Below are positions 1 to 6,590 of a DNA stretch of 36,866 nucleotides, one piece after another. Position 1 is the stretch's first letter; the number at the start of each line of letters is the position of its first letter. Source of the stretch: an uncultured Alphaproteobacteria bacterium (GTDB taxonomy: Bacteria > Pseudomonadota > Alphaproteobacteria > HIMB59 > GCA-002718135); the NCBI GenBank assembly GCA_902511405.1, contig CABXEZ010000011.1, positions 1 through 36,866 on the forward strand. The letters are read 5' to 3'. The notes under the pieces are model-generated. The model had not been told where the DNA came from. It worked only from the letters and a program-made list of their open reading frames with translations, and did no database searches. Position numbers and translations under genes: made by a program.

Positions 1-464
1 GTTAAAAAAGAGCTTCCATTACTCAATAAATAAGTATCAGCGATAATTTTATCATAATCTATTTCAAAATAATCATCAAAGTTATTCAATAAAATATTAT
101 TTAAATCACTTTTTGACGATCCCTCAATAATCGTTATTTTTTTATAAACATTGCTTGGTAATACAATATTTTTTAATATCTGATAATAAGTAGGTTTATT
201 ATTAAATATAAATTTTCCAAAATGTATTTTATTATTAGATAATAATACTCTAAGTGTTAATTTATAAATAAATAAATTAATATTATTATCTTTAATATTA
301 TTTTTAATTATCTCTTCGTAATTTTCATTTTTTTTTATTAAAAAATGATCTTTTTTTAAATCGATCTCTTTTACTAAAAAAACATAAAAAAAATAAATAG
401 CAAATATTAATAAAAAACTAAATACTTTTAAATAAAAGTGCAGTATTTGTTCCTCCGAAGCCAA
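1..464 (-). CDS. mltG: Endolytic murein transglycosylase MltG, N-terminal part (runs off the left edge)
   Basis: An open minus-strand frame follows fabF and continues past the window edge. It begins with a hydrophobic membrane anchor (FLLIFAIYFFYVFLV). A YceG/MltG-like pattern follows: a GKFIFNNKPTYYQILKNI segment (family: 'G.Y....g.s...il..l'), then KKITIIEGSS (family 'v.vtIpEG') and ADTYLLSNG (family 'PDTY.f..G'). MltG cleaves nascent glycan strands at the inner membrane and sets their length. The catalytic Glu region lies outside the window. The gene follows fabF, as is usual in alphaproteobacteria. No ATG occurs anywhere in the visible frame, so the start must be non-ATG: TTG at 464-462 or CTG at 443-441, both inside the fabF 3' end. 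The CTG has a GGAGGA seven bases upstream, but those bases also encode the conserved Gly-Gly of FabF. The start used here is the longer option and is uncertain. Confidence 0.85.
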   Translation of the reverse strand, partial: MASEEQILHFYLKVFSFLLIFAIYFFYVFLVKEIDLKKDHFLIKKNENYEEIIKNNIKDNNINLFIYKLTLRVLLSNNKIHFGKFIFNNKPTYYQILKNIVLPSNVYKKITIIEGSSKSDLNNILLNNFDDYFEIDYDKIIADTYLLSNGSSFL

Positions 465-1674
465 ATGAATTACTTAAGGCTATATTCGTTTTTTGTTTTA
501 AAGGTTCTTTTGCAATTAAGTTTACATTTCCAGACTCAATTGGATCTTCTAAGTTTAGGGTTGCTGGTAAAGTATTTTGATTAATAGCAAGAAGAGAAAA
601 TATTGCTTCAACACTACCCGCAGCACCAAGTAAATGGCCAATTGATGATTTTGTAGAACTAACATAAAGATTTTTGTTATTTTTAAAAAGTCTATTTATT
701 GCATTAAGTTCAATTTTATCTCCTAATATTGTAGATGTGCCATGAGCATTAACATATTGAATATCTTCAGCAGATTGTTTTGCCATCTTTAAAGCTTCAG
801 TCATAGCTCTGTAACCTCCATCCCCATCCTCTGCTGGTGCGGTTATGTGGTATGCGTCACCTGACATACCATAGCCAATAAGCTCTCCGTATATTTTAGC
901 ATCTCTTTTTTTAGCATGGTCCATGTCTTCTAATACTAAAATGCCTGCCCCCTCACCCATGATAAAACCATCTCTATTTTTATCCCATGGTCTTGAAGCT
1001 TTTTCAGGCTCATCATTAAAAGAAGTGCTTAAACTTCTTGCAGCACAGAAGCCAGATACACCTAATCTGCATACTGCTGCTTCAGCTCCTCCAGCAATCA
1101 TAACATTTGCAGCACCTCTTTTAATCATTTCCCCTGCATCACCAATTGAATGTGCTCCAGTTGCACATGCAGTTACTACGGAATGATTTGGGCCTTTAAA
1201 GCCATATTTAATGGAAATTTGTCCAGATAACAGATTTACTAAAGAAGATGGGATAAAAAAAGGTGATAACTTTCTTGGACCTTTGTTTGCCAATGTAATA
1301 GAGCCTTCATAAATAGTCTCCAAACCTCCAATGCCTGATCCAACACTTACCCCAACATTAAGTTTCTCTTTTTCATTTAAATTTTCCAATCCTGAGTCTT
1401 CGACAGCCATTTTTGCAGCTGCAATTCCGTATTGAATAAACCTGTCATTTCTTTTAATATCTTTTAAATCAAGGTGGGTAGATCTATCATAATAAAAAGG
1501 ATCATTTTCATCATGAGATATATGACCTGCAATTTTACAACTTAATCCATCAGTATCGAAATGCGAAATTTTTTTTATTCCTGATTTTAGATTAATTAAA
1601 TTCTCCCAAGTATCTTCTAAGTTATTACCTATTGATGTTAACAAACCTAAACCAGTAACAACAACGCGCTTCAT
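418..1674 (-). CDS. fabF: Beta-ketoacyl-ACP synthase II (FabF)
   Basis: This 418-residue protein is a full-length KAS II condensing enzyme. It joins malonyl-ACP to a growing acyl-ACP, with loss of CO2, in cytosolic type II fatty acid synthesis. The thiolase-fold catalytic triad is complete: Cys170 in VVTACATGAHS, His311 in NAHGTST and His347 in SSIGHLLGAAGS. The C-terminal NSFGFGGTN motif is present. It lies 11 nt downstream of acpP in the operon fabD-fabG-acpP-fabF-mltG, and its 3' end overlaps the likely mltG start. There is no clear SD before the ATG, so translation probably couples to acpP. KAS I (FabB) is a distant alternative, but length and operon position favour FabF. Confidence 0.97.
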   Translation of the reverse strand: MKRVVVTGLGLLTSIGNNLEDTWENLINLKSGIKKISHFDTDGLSCKIAGHISHDENDPFYYDRSTHLDLKDIKRNDRFIQYGIAAAKMAVEDSGLENLNEKEKLNVGVSVGSGIGGLETIYEGSITLANKGPRKLSPFFIPSSLVNLLSGQISIKYGFKGPNHSVVTACATGAHSIGDAGEMIKRGAANVMIAGGAEAAVCRLGVSGFCAARSLSTSFNDEPEKASRPWDKNRDGFIMGEGAGILVLEDMDHAKKRDAKIYGELIGYGMSGDAYHITAPAEDGDGGYRAMTEALKMAKQSAEDIQYVNAHGTSTILGDKIELNAINRLFKNNKNLYVSSTKSSIGHLLGAAGSVEAIFSLLAINQNTLPATLNLEDPIESGNVNLIAKEPLKQKTNIALSNSFGFGGTNTALLFKSI

Positions 1675-1685
1675 AGACTAAGTAA

Positions 1686-1922
1686 CTACTTTTTACTCTC
1701 AATATAATCTATGGCATTTTGAACAGTTTGTATTGTTTCAGCTGCATCATCCGGAATCTCAATTCCAAATTTTTCTTCAAAAGCCATAACTAATTCAACT
1801 GTATCCAAACTATCAGCACCTAAATCATCTATAAATTTAGATTCAGGTGTAACTTTTGAGTCATCAATACCCAGATGATCAACAACTATCTGCTTAACTT
1901 GTGTTTCAACTTCACTCATCAT
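1686..1922 (-). CDS. acpP: Acyl carrier protein
   Basis: A 78-residue acidic helical protein that carries acyl chains on a 4'-phosphopantetheine arm. The attachment site is Ser38 in [10 protein letters not shown], the standard ACP motif. Two adjacent ATG codons begin the gene (1922-1920 and 1919-1917). A strong AAGGAG SD lies at 1931-1926, 3 nt before the first ATG and 6 nt before the second. rpsF in this window uses the same 3-nt spacing, so the first ATG is kept, though the second is also reasonable. A perfect palindrome sits just upstream (separate entry). The gene lies between fabG and fabF, the usual place. Confidence 0.98.
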   Translation of the reverse strand: MMSEVETQVKQIVVDHLGIDDSKVTPESKFIDDLGADSLDTVELVMAFEEKFGIEIPDDAAETIQTVQNAIDYIESKK

Positions 1923-1939
1923 TTTCTCCTTAGTTTATA

Positions 1940-1960
1940 AAGTTAATAGAATATTAACTT
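1940..1960 (-). promoter_or_regulatory. Perfect inverted repeat upstream of acpP
   Basis: Two 9-base arms (AAGTTAATA and TATTAACTT on the coding strand) flank a 3-base loop. The repeat ends 8 nt before the acpP SD. No T-run follows, so it does not look like an intrinsic terminator. It could be a 5'-end-stabilising or processing hairpin in the fabG-acpP spacer, or an operator. A 9-bp match is not rare in DNA this A+T-rich; the placement is what makes it notable. Confidence 0.5.
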
Positions 1961-1976
1961 AGATAATGTCAATAGA

Positions 1977-2699
1977 TTATACCATTAACATTCCGCCATT
2001 TATATGGATGTTTTGCCCAGTTATATATCTAGATGCCTCACTTGATAAAAAATAAACTAAATCAGCTATTTCATTTGTTTGACCGAATCTTTTCATAGGA
2101 ATTTTTTCTAAAATTATATTTTTTTGCTTATCATTTAGTTTATCAGTCATCGGCGAAATAATAAAACCTGGTGAAACTATGTTAACATTTACATTTCGAG
2201 ACGCAACTTCTAAAGCAACAGACTTATAAAAACCTATCATTCCAGATTTAGCAGCAACATAATTAGACTGTCCAGGATTCCCAGAAGTTGCTACAACTGA
2301 TGAAATTCCAATTATGTTACCGTATCTATTTTTAATCATATTAGGAAGTAAAGCTTTTATGATTAAAAAATTTGATGATAAATTTGCTTGAATGACCTTA
2401 TTCCACTGATCTGTTTTCATTCTTAAAAGCAAAGAATCATCGGTAATACCAGCGTTATTAACTATTACATTTAAATCTTTATGTTCCTCAGATATTTTTT
2501 TAAGATTAATATTATTTTCATCCGGTTTATTAAAGTCCAAAATATAATAATGATGGTTATTTCCATACTTTTCTTTCAATTTACTTAAAGAGTTGTCTGA
2601 CGACGATGTCAAAATCATTTGAGAATTATTTTTTAAAAATTTATCTGCAATTGAAGAACCTATTCCGCCTGAGGCTCCAGTGATTAGAATTTTTTTCAT
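1977..2699 (-). CDS. fabG: 3-oxoacyl-ACP reductase (FabG)
   Basis: A 240-residue classical short-chain dehydrogenase that reduces 3-oxoacyl-ACP to 3-hydroxyacyl-ACP with NADPH. It has the nucleotide motif TGASGGIG near residues 8-15, the structural NNAG motif at 81-84, and the catalytic set Ser134, Tyr147, Lys151, spaced as in E. coli FabG (138/151/155). The C-terminal ITGQNIHINGGM is typical of FabG. A longer in-frame start exists at 2735, but it would place 12 extra residues inside fabD. The ATG at 2699 gives the normal FabG N-terminus (MKKILITGASGG) and lies one base after the fabD stop. Confidence 0.95.
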   Translation of the reverse strand: MKKILITGASGGIGSSIADKFLKNNSQMILTSSSDNSLSKLKEKYGNNHHYYILDFNKPDENNINLKKISEEHKDLNVIVNNAGITDDSLLLRMKTDQWNKVIQANLSSNFLIIKALLPNMIKNRYGNIIGISSVVATSGNPGQSNYVAAKSGMIGFYKSVALEVASRNVNVNIVSPGFIISPMTDKLNDKQKNIILEKIPMKRFGQTNEIADLVYFLSSEASRYITGQNIHINGGMLMV

Positions 2700-2700
2700 A

Positions 2701-3621
2701 TTAATTAAACTTTTTAAGATCTTCAATTTTATCAATTGACTTTATATCAAATTTTTTAGTGATTCTTGAAATTAAACCAGATAATACCTTTCCGGGACCA
2801 ATTTCTATTATCTGTGTTACTTCAGTTTCCTCAAGTTTTTTTATACTATCAGTCCACTTAACTCTGTTAGCCATTTGATTTTTGAGTGCATATATTATTG
2901 AATCTATATTTGAATTAATTTTTGAGTCATAATTAGAAATTATGGAAAAATTAGAAGTATTAAAATTAATTTTATCAATTTCGTTAATTAGTTTATTTTG
3001 CGCATCAGTCATAATATTACTATGGAATGCAGCTGATACATTTAGCTTAATATATTTTTTAACTCCATTTTGTGTAAAAATTTGTTCCGAACTAATAATA
3101 TCTCTAATTAAACCTGAAACAACAACTTGTAATGGTGAATTATCATTGGCAATTACAATTTTTAGGTTATTTTTTTTTATTAAATCATCAACAAAATCTG
3201 AATTTTTTCCAATAATTGCAGCCATACCAGAAACATTAGGCTCAATAGATGAATGCATTAGTTCACCTCTTTTTTTAATTAATATTGCTGCATCTGCAGT
3301 ATTAATAAAATTACTTGCTACCAAAGCTGAGTACTCTCCTAGGGAGTGGCCTAAAAAAAACATGGGTTTTAAAAACTCAATACCAAACTCATTTAAGAGT
3401 GATTTGTAAATAGCCATTGAAGCAGAGAAAATTGAAATCTGGGTGTAATTTGTTTGATTTAGTTTATCTGAAGGGTTTTCTCTAATGATTTGGCGGATAT
3501 TAATTTTTGTAATATCTTCAATTTCTTGAAATAGGTTTCTGGCAACATCAAAATTATCATTAAAATCCATAGACATATTTAAATATTGACTACCTTGTCC
3601 AGGAAAAATAATTGCAGACAT
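2701..3621 (-). CDS. fabD: Malonyl-CoA:ACP transacylase (FabD)
   Basis: A 306-residue acyltransferase that moves malonyl from CoA to ACP, supplying the extender unit to FabF. It starts with the family's FPGQGSQY motif, carries the nucleophile Ser93 in GHSLGEYSAL, and has the catalytic His200 in VSAAFHSNIM. It is the first gene of the minus-strand fatty acid operon. The 84-base spacer to the divergent rpsF (3622-3705) must hold promoters for both operons. No SD is visible before its ATG. Length and motifs are normal for the family. Confidence 0.96.
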   Translation of the reverse strand: MSAIIFPGQGSQYLNMSMDFNDNFDVARNLFQEIEDITKINIRQIIRENPSDKLNQTNYTQISIFSASMAIYKSLLNEFGIEFLKPMFFLGHSLGEYSALVASNFINTADAAILIKKRGELMHSSIEPNVSGMAAIIGKNSDFVDDLIKKNNLKIVIANDNSPLQVVVSGLIRDIISSEQIFTQNGVKKYIKLNVSAAFHSNIMTDAQNKLINEIDKINFNTSNFSIISNYDSKINSNIDSIIYALKNQMANRVKWTDSIKKLEETEVTQIIEIGPGKVLSGLISRITKKFDIKSIDKIEDLKKFN

Positions 3622-3668
3622 ATTTGCTTGATTTATTGAAAATTATAAATATATGCAACAAATACTTC

Positions 3669-3689
3669 TCTTAAAATTAATTTTTAAGA
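3669..3689 (+). promoter_or_regulatory. Inverted repeat in the rpsF leader
   Basis: Arms TCTTAAAA and TTTTAAGA (8 bp) surround a 5-base loop. The repeat ends 7 nt before the AAGGAG SD of rpsF (3697-3702). As at acpP, it is followed by a TATAA-C stretch and then AAGGAG three bases from the ATG. It may be an mRNA 5' hairpin or a DNA operator. The evidence is sequence symmetry alone. Confidence 0.45.
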
Positions 3690-3705
3690 TATAACCAAGG
3701 AGTTT

Positions 3706-4032
3706 ATGAATAATTTTGAAGCTGTAGTTTTATTAAGTCCTGAGATATCGTCTAAAGTTAAAAGTTCATCTCTTGAAAATCTGCAAAAAATTATCAATGA
3801 AAAATCCGTAAATATAATCGCCAATGAAGATTGGGGATTAAGGGATTTGAGTTATAAAATTGACCATTTTAGTAAAGCTTTTTACAATTTCTTTCAAATT
3901 GAAATAGATGGAAATAACTTAGAAAGTATAAAAAAAATACTTAATCAAGATGAAAACTTTATAAGGCACTTATTTGTGAGGGTTGATAAACACCAAGAAC
4001 TTCCAACAAAGCTTAATAATGAAAAAAAATAA
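3706..4032 (+). CDS. rpsF: 30S ribosomal protein S6
   Basis: A 108-residue S6 protein of the small-subunit platform, which binds 16S rRNA together with S18. The N-terminus [15 protein letters not shown] and the [10 protein letters not shown] and [13 protein letters not shown] segments match the bS6 fold and its usual length. It opens the operon rpsF-rpsR-rplI and has one of the few clear SD sequences here (AAGGAG at 3697-3702). Its last 14 bases overlap rpsR, which suits coupled translation of S6 and S18. No long acidic C-terminal tail is present. Confidence 0.95.
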   Translation: MNNFEAVVLLSPEISSKVKSSSLENLQKIINEKSVNIIANEDWGLRDLSYKIDHFSKAFYNFFQIEIDGNNLESIKKILNQDENFIRHLFVRVDKHQELPTKLNNEKK

Positions 4033-4297
4033 AAAATTTAAATCTAGAAGTAGAGATGATAACAAAAACTCTCCTTTTGAAGACCGAAAAAAATTTTGCC
4101 CATTCAGTCAAAAAAACTCACCTATAATTGATTATAAAGATGTTAAACTTTTAAACAGATATATTAGTGAAAAGGGTAAAATCACACCGAGTAGAATCAC
4201 AAATGTTTCCAGATCAAAACAATTAGAACTTTCTAAAGCCATTAAAAGGTCACGTTTTCTAGGATTAATGTCGTATACCAACAAACATTTTTATTAA
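4019..4297 (+). CDS. rpsR: 30S ribosomal protein S18
   Basis: A 92-residue basic protein and the S6 partner on the 30S platform. The core matches bS18: [20 protein letters not shown], then [20 protein letters not shown] and the [10 protein letters not shown] end. A longer in-frame start at 3983 would lie further inside rpsF. The ATG at 4019 gives the normal basic N-terminus ([12 protein letters not shown]) and a 14-base overlap with rpsF. Only one cysteine (FCPF) remains in the N-terminal region. rplI starts one base after the stop; the membrane protein gene that many alphaproteobacteria carry between rpsR and rplI is absent. Confidence 0.95.
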   Translation: MKKNKKFKSRSRDDNKNSPFEDRKKFCPFSQKNSPIIDYKDVKLLNRYISEKGKITPSRITNVSRSKQLELSKAIKRSRFLGLMSYTNKHFY

Positions 4298-4298
4298 A

Positions 4299-4742
4299 AT
4301 GAAAGTAATTCTAACAACAAATATTAAAAAACTTGGCAAGATTGGCGATCTGGTAGAAGTAAAAAACGGGTTTGCACGAAATTTTTTATTTCCTAATAAT
4401 ATGGCTTTAAGAGAAAGCAAAAAAAATCTTGAGTACTACAATAACATTAAAGAAGAAATTAAAAAGAAGGAAGAGAAGAAACTCGAAGAGGCTAAAAATA
4501 TAATTGAAAAAATAAAAAGTCTTAATATTGAATTTTTTAAAGAAGCTGATGAGAAAGACCAACTATATGGCTCTATTTCCAAAAAAGAAATCCTTGAAAA
4601 ATTAAAAGAAGATGAAATATTTATTCACTCAGATGATATAAATATGAAAAACCCTATAAGGACTTTAGGAGTACACGAAATTATTATTAGCCCTTATTTA
4701 GATATTACTCACACTTTAAGTATAAAAGTAAATAAAAATTAA
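4299..4742 (+). CDS. rplI: 50S ribosomal protein L9
   Basis: A 147-residue bL9 protein. The N-terminal rRNA-binding domain holds the signature G.lVEVKNGFARNFLFPNNMA (about residues 16-38). A long Lys/Glu-rich helix follows (about 48-78, KKEEKKLEEAKNIIEKIK), then the C-terminal domain with DQLYGSISKKEI. L9 binds 23S rRNA near the L1 stalk base. It is the last gene of rpsF-rpsR-rplI and is followed by an A+T-rich hairpin with a T-tract. Confidence 0.96.
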   Translation: MKVILTTNIKKLGKIGDLVEVKNGFARNFLFPNNMALRESKKNLEYYNNIKEEIKKKEEKKLEEAKNIIEKIKSLNIEFFKEADEKDQLYGSISKKEILEKLKEDEIFIHSDDINMKNPIRTLGVHEIIISPYLDITHTLSIKVNKN

Positions 4743-4758
4743 TATTATTTATTCACAT

Positions 4759-4794
4759 AATTAATAAGATATTAACTTATTAATTTCTTTTTTT
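4759..4794 (+). terminator. Probable intrinsic terminator after rplI
   Basis: A 10-bp inverted repeat (AATTAATAAG / CTTATTAATT, 7-base loop, 4759-4785) is followed at once by a T-rich run to 4794. The position just after rplI and before dnaB fits the end of the ribosomal operon. The stem has a single G:C pair, so it is weak by usual standards. Confidence 0.5.
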
Positions 4795-4843
4795 AATTAG
4801 ACTTATTGTTATCAAGACAAAAAATACTTATCAGTCTTATTAT

Positions 4844-6349
4844 ATGGATCAGAATCAGGTTTTAAATATTATCAAAAATTCGGATAATCAAATTGAAAAA
4901 TTTTCTAATTTAGATGCTGAAATTGCATTAATAGGCTGCATATTATGGGATAATAGAAATTATGAAAAGGTATCAGATTTTTTAGATGAAAGTCATTTTG
5001 TAGATAAAAATCATCAAATAATCTTCAAACAGATAAAAGATTTATTAAATAAAAACATACTTGTTTCCCCAATTACACTTAAAAACTATCTTTCTGAAAT
5101 TGAATTCGGTTTAGGAATAACCCCTTATTTAAATCAAATTAAAGACTCATCACCTTCAACTCAAAATACACTTCAATATGCTAAAATAATTTATGAATTA
5201 CATTTAAAAAGATCACTAATAGGTATTGGTCAAAATATAATCCACGAAACTAGTGACACAAAAGCAGATAATACAGGGGAAAGTCTTATAGAAAGTGCTG
5301 AAAATGATTTATATAACTTATCTAATTCAGGTAGTGCAGACAGAAAATATATAAAATTTGGAGATTCATTAAAAGACGCTGTAAACATAATTAATGAAGC
5401 TTTTAAAAGAGAAGGTAAAATTGCTGGTGTAGCATCTGGTTTAAGAGATTTAGATAATAAATTGGGAGGATTACACAAATCAGATCTAATCATAATTGCA
5501 GGAAGACCCTCTATGGGCAAGACAGCTCTTGGAACGAATATAGCATTTAATGTTGCTAAAAGTTTTAAAGAAAAAATTGATGAAATAGGAAATAAAAAAT
5601 TAATAGATGGTGGGAAAGTTGCATTTTTTTCATTAGAAATGTCATCGGAGCAGTTAGCAACAAGAATACTTGCTGAACAAACCAAAATTTCAGGTGATAA
5701 AATGAGAAAAGCAGAGTTGTCGAAAGATGATTTTAAAAAAATTGCAAAAGCCACATCAGATTTAGAAGATTTGAATCTTTTTATAGATGACAATCCAATG
5801 TTAACAATTGCAACTTTAAGGGCCAGAGCTAGAAGATTACAGAGACTTCATGGAATAGATTTAATTATAATTGATTATCTTCAACTGATGTCATCTAGTA
5901 ACAGATCAAAAAATGAAAACAGAGTTCAAGAAATATCTGAAATCACAAGAGGTTTAAAAGCGATTGCAAAAGAATTAAATATTCCCATTATTGCACTTTC
6001 GCAACTTTCTAGACAAGTGGAACAAAGAGAAGATAAAAGACCACAACTATCAGATTTGAGAGAAAGCGGAACTATTGAGCAAGACTCTGATGTTGTTATG
6101 TTTATATTTAGAGAAAGTTATTATTTGGAAAGAATGGAACCAATAAAGAAGCCTGAAGAAATTGAAGAAAAATATCTAGAAAGAACAAGTAGATGGCAAG
6201 AGCTTTGTGAAAAAACTCATAATACAGCAGAAATAATCATTGCAAAACAAAGACACGGACCAATAGGAACCATAAAAGCTCATTTTGACTCAAATTATAC
6301 AAGATTCAGCGATATGAATGTTAAAGATTATGATAATATAATGGAGTGA
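4844..6349 (+). CDS. dnaB: Replicative DNA helicase DnaB
   Basis: A 501-residue hexameric helicase that unwinds DNA 5' to 3' at the fork. The N-terminal domain (about 20-125) is followed by a linker and a RecA-like C-terminal domain. Walker A is GRPSMGKT (220-227), the catalytic Glu is in SLEMS (E265), Walker B is LIIIDYLQLM with D344, and the RESGTIEQDSD and AKQRHGPIGT motifs follow. There is no intein. The 101-base upstream spacer holds the rplI terminator and presumably its own promoter. In most alphaproteobacteria alr, radA, cvpA and purF follow dnaB; here alr and radA are absent and an RND exporter takes their place. Confidence 0.97.
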   Translation: MDQNQVLNIIKNSDNQIEKFSNLDAEIALIGCILWDNRNYEKVSDFLDESHFVDKNHQIIFKQIKDLLNKNILVSPITLKNYLSEIEFGLGITPYLNQIKDSSPSTQNTLQYAKIIYELHLKRSLIGIGQNIIHETSDTKADNTGESLIESAENDLYNLSNSGSADRKYIKFGDSLKDAVNIINEAFKREGKIAGVASGLRDLDNKLGGLHKSDLIIIAGRPSMGKTALGTNIAFNVAKSFKEKIDEIGNKKLIDGGKVAFFSLEMSSEQLATRILAEQTKISGDKMRKAELSKDDFKKIAKATSDLEDLNLFIDDNPMLTIATLRARARRLQRLHGIDLIIIDYLQLMSSSNRSKNENRVQEISEITRGLKAIAKELNIPIIALSQLSRQVEQREDKRPQLSDLRESGTIEQDSDVVMFIFRESYYLERMEPIKKPEEIEEKYLERTSRWQELCEKTHNTAEIIIAKQRHGPIGTIKAHFDSNYTRFSDMNVKDYDNIME

Positions 6350-6424
6350 TTAAAAATAACGTAATTTCAAAAATTTTTAAAAAAAAAAATTATTCATATT
6401 TACAATTATTTAGTAAATAAAAAA

Positions 6425-6430
6425 TATAAT
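6425..6430 (+). promoter_or_regulatory. Candidate -10 element before the MMPL exporter operon
   Basis: A perfect TATAAT lies 20 bases before the ATG of the small ORF at 6450. A TTTACA at 6399-6404 could serve as the -35, but the 20-base spacer is longer than ideal. TATAAT by chance is common in DNA this A+T-rich, so this remains a candidate only. The rest of 6350-6449 is almost pure A/T with no clear structure. Confidence 0.3.
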
Positions 6431-6449
6431 GTAGTTGTAAAAAATAAAT

Positions 6450-6590
6450 ATGGATAAAATAGATAGTTTCAAGAAAAATAATAATATTTGTTTTATTTAT
6501 ATAAAAAATTTAGATAAACATTTTACAAATAATTTTGAAAAAAGAATAAAAGTGATATTGAATTCATTAATTAATAAATTTGAGAGATAA
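6450..6590 (+). CDS. Possible small protein or leader ORF, 46 residues
   Basis: An ATG-initiated frame in the 230-base gap after dnaB encodes a Lys/Asn-rich 46-residue peptide (starts MDKIDSFKKNNNICFIYIKN, ends NSLINKFER). I do not recognise it. It has no signal peptide, no membrane segment and no clear SD. Its stop lies just past the TTG start (6580) of the downstream exporter, giving an 11-base overlap. It may therefore couple translation or be a leader peptide, a gene remnant or chance. Low complexity and A+T bias mean a 46-codon open frame is weak evidence. Confidence 0.25.
   Translation: MDKIDSFKKNNNICFIYIKNLDKHFTNNFEKRIKVILNSLINKFER

Noticed and set aside
923-1186. Open plus-strand frame of 87 codons inside fabF
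   Set aside because: It is antisense to a fully conserved fabF region, and its composition mirrors the fabF codons. No protein family is recognisable.
3622-3705. S6:S18-binding autoregulatory RNA motif in the rpsF leader
   Set aside because: I looked for the CCG-containing bulge typical of that motif and found none; only a simple A+T-rich hairpin is present.
5230-5793. Open minus-strand frame of 187 codons inside dnaB
   Set aside because: It lies entirely opposite the DnaB helicase domain, its Ser/Leu-rich translation is a shadow of Lys/Glu/Asp codons, and there is no SD or family match.
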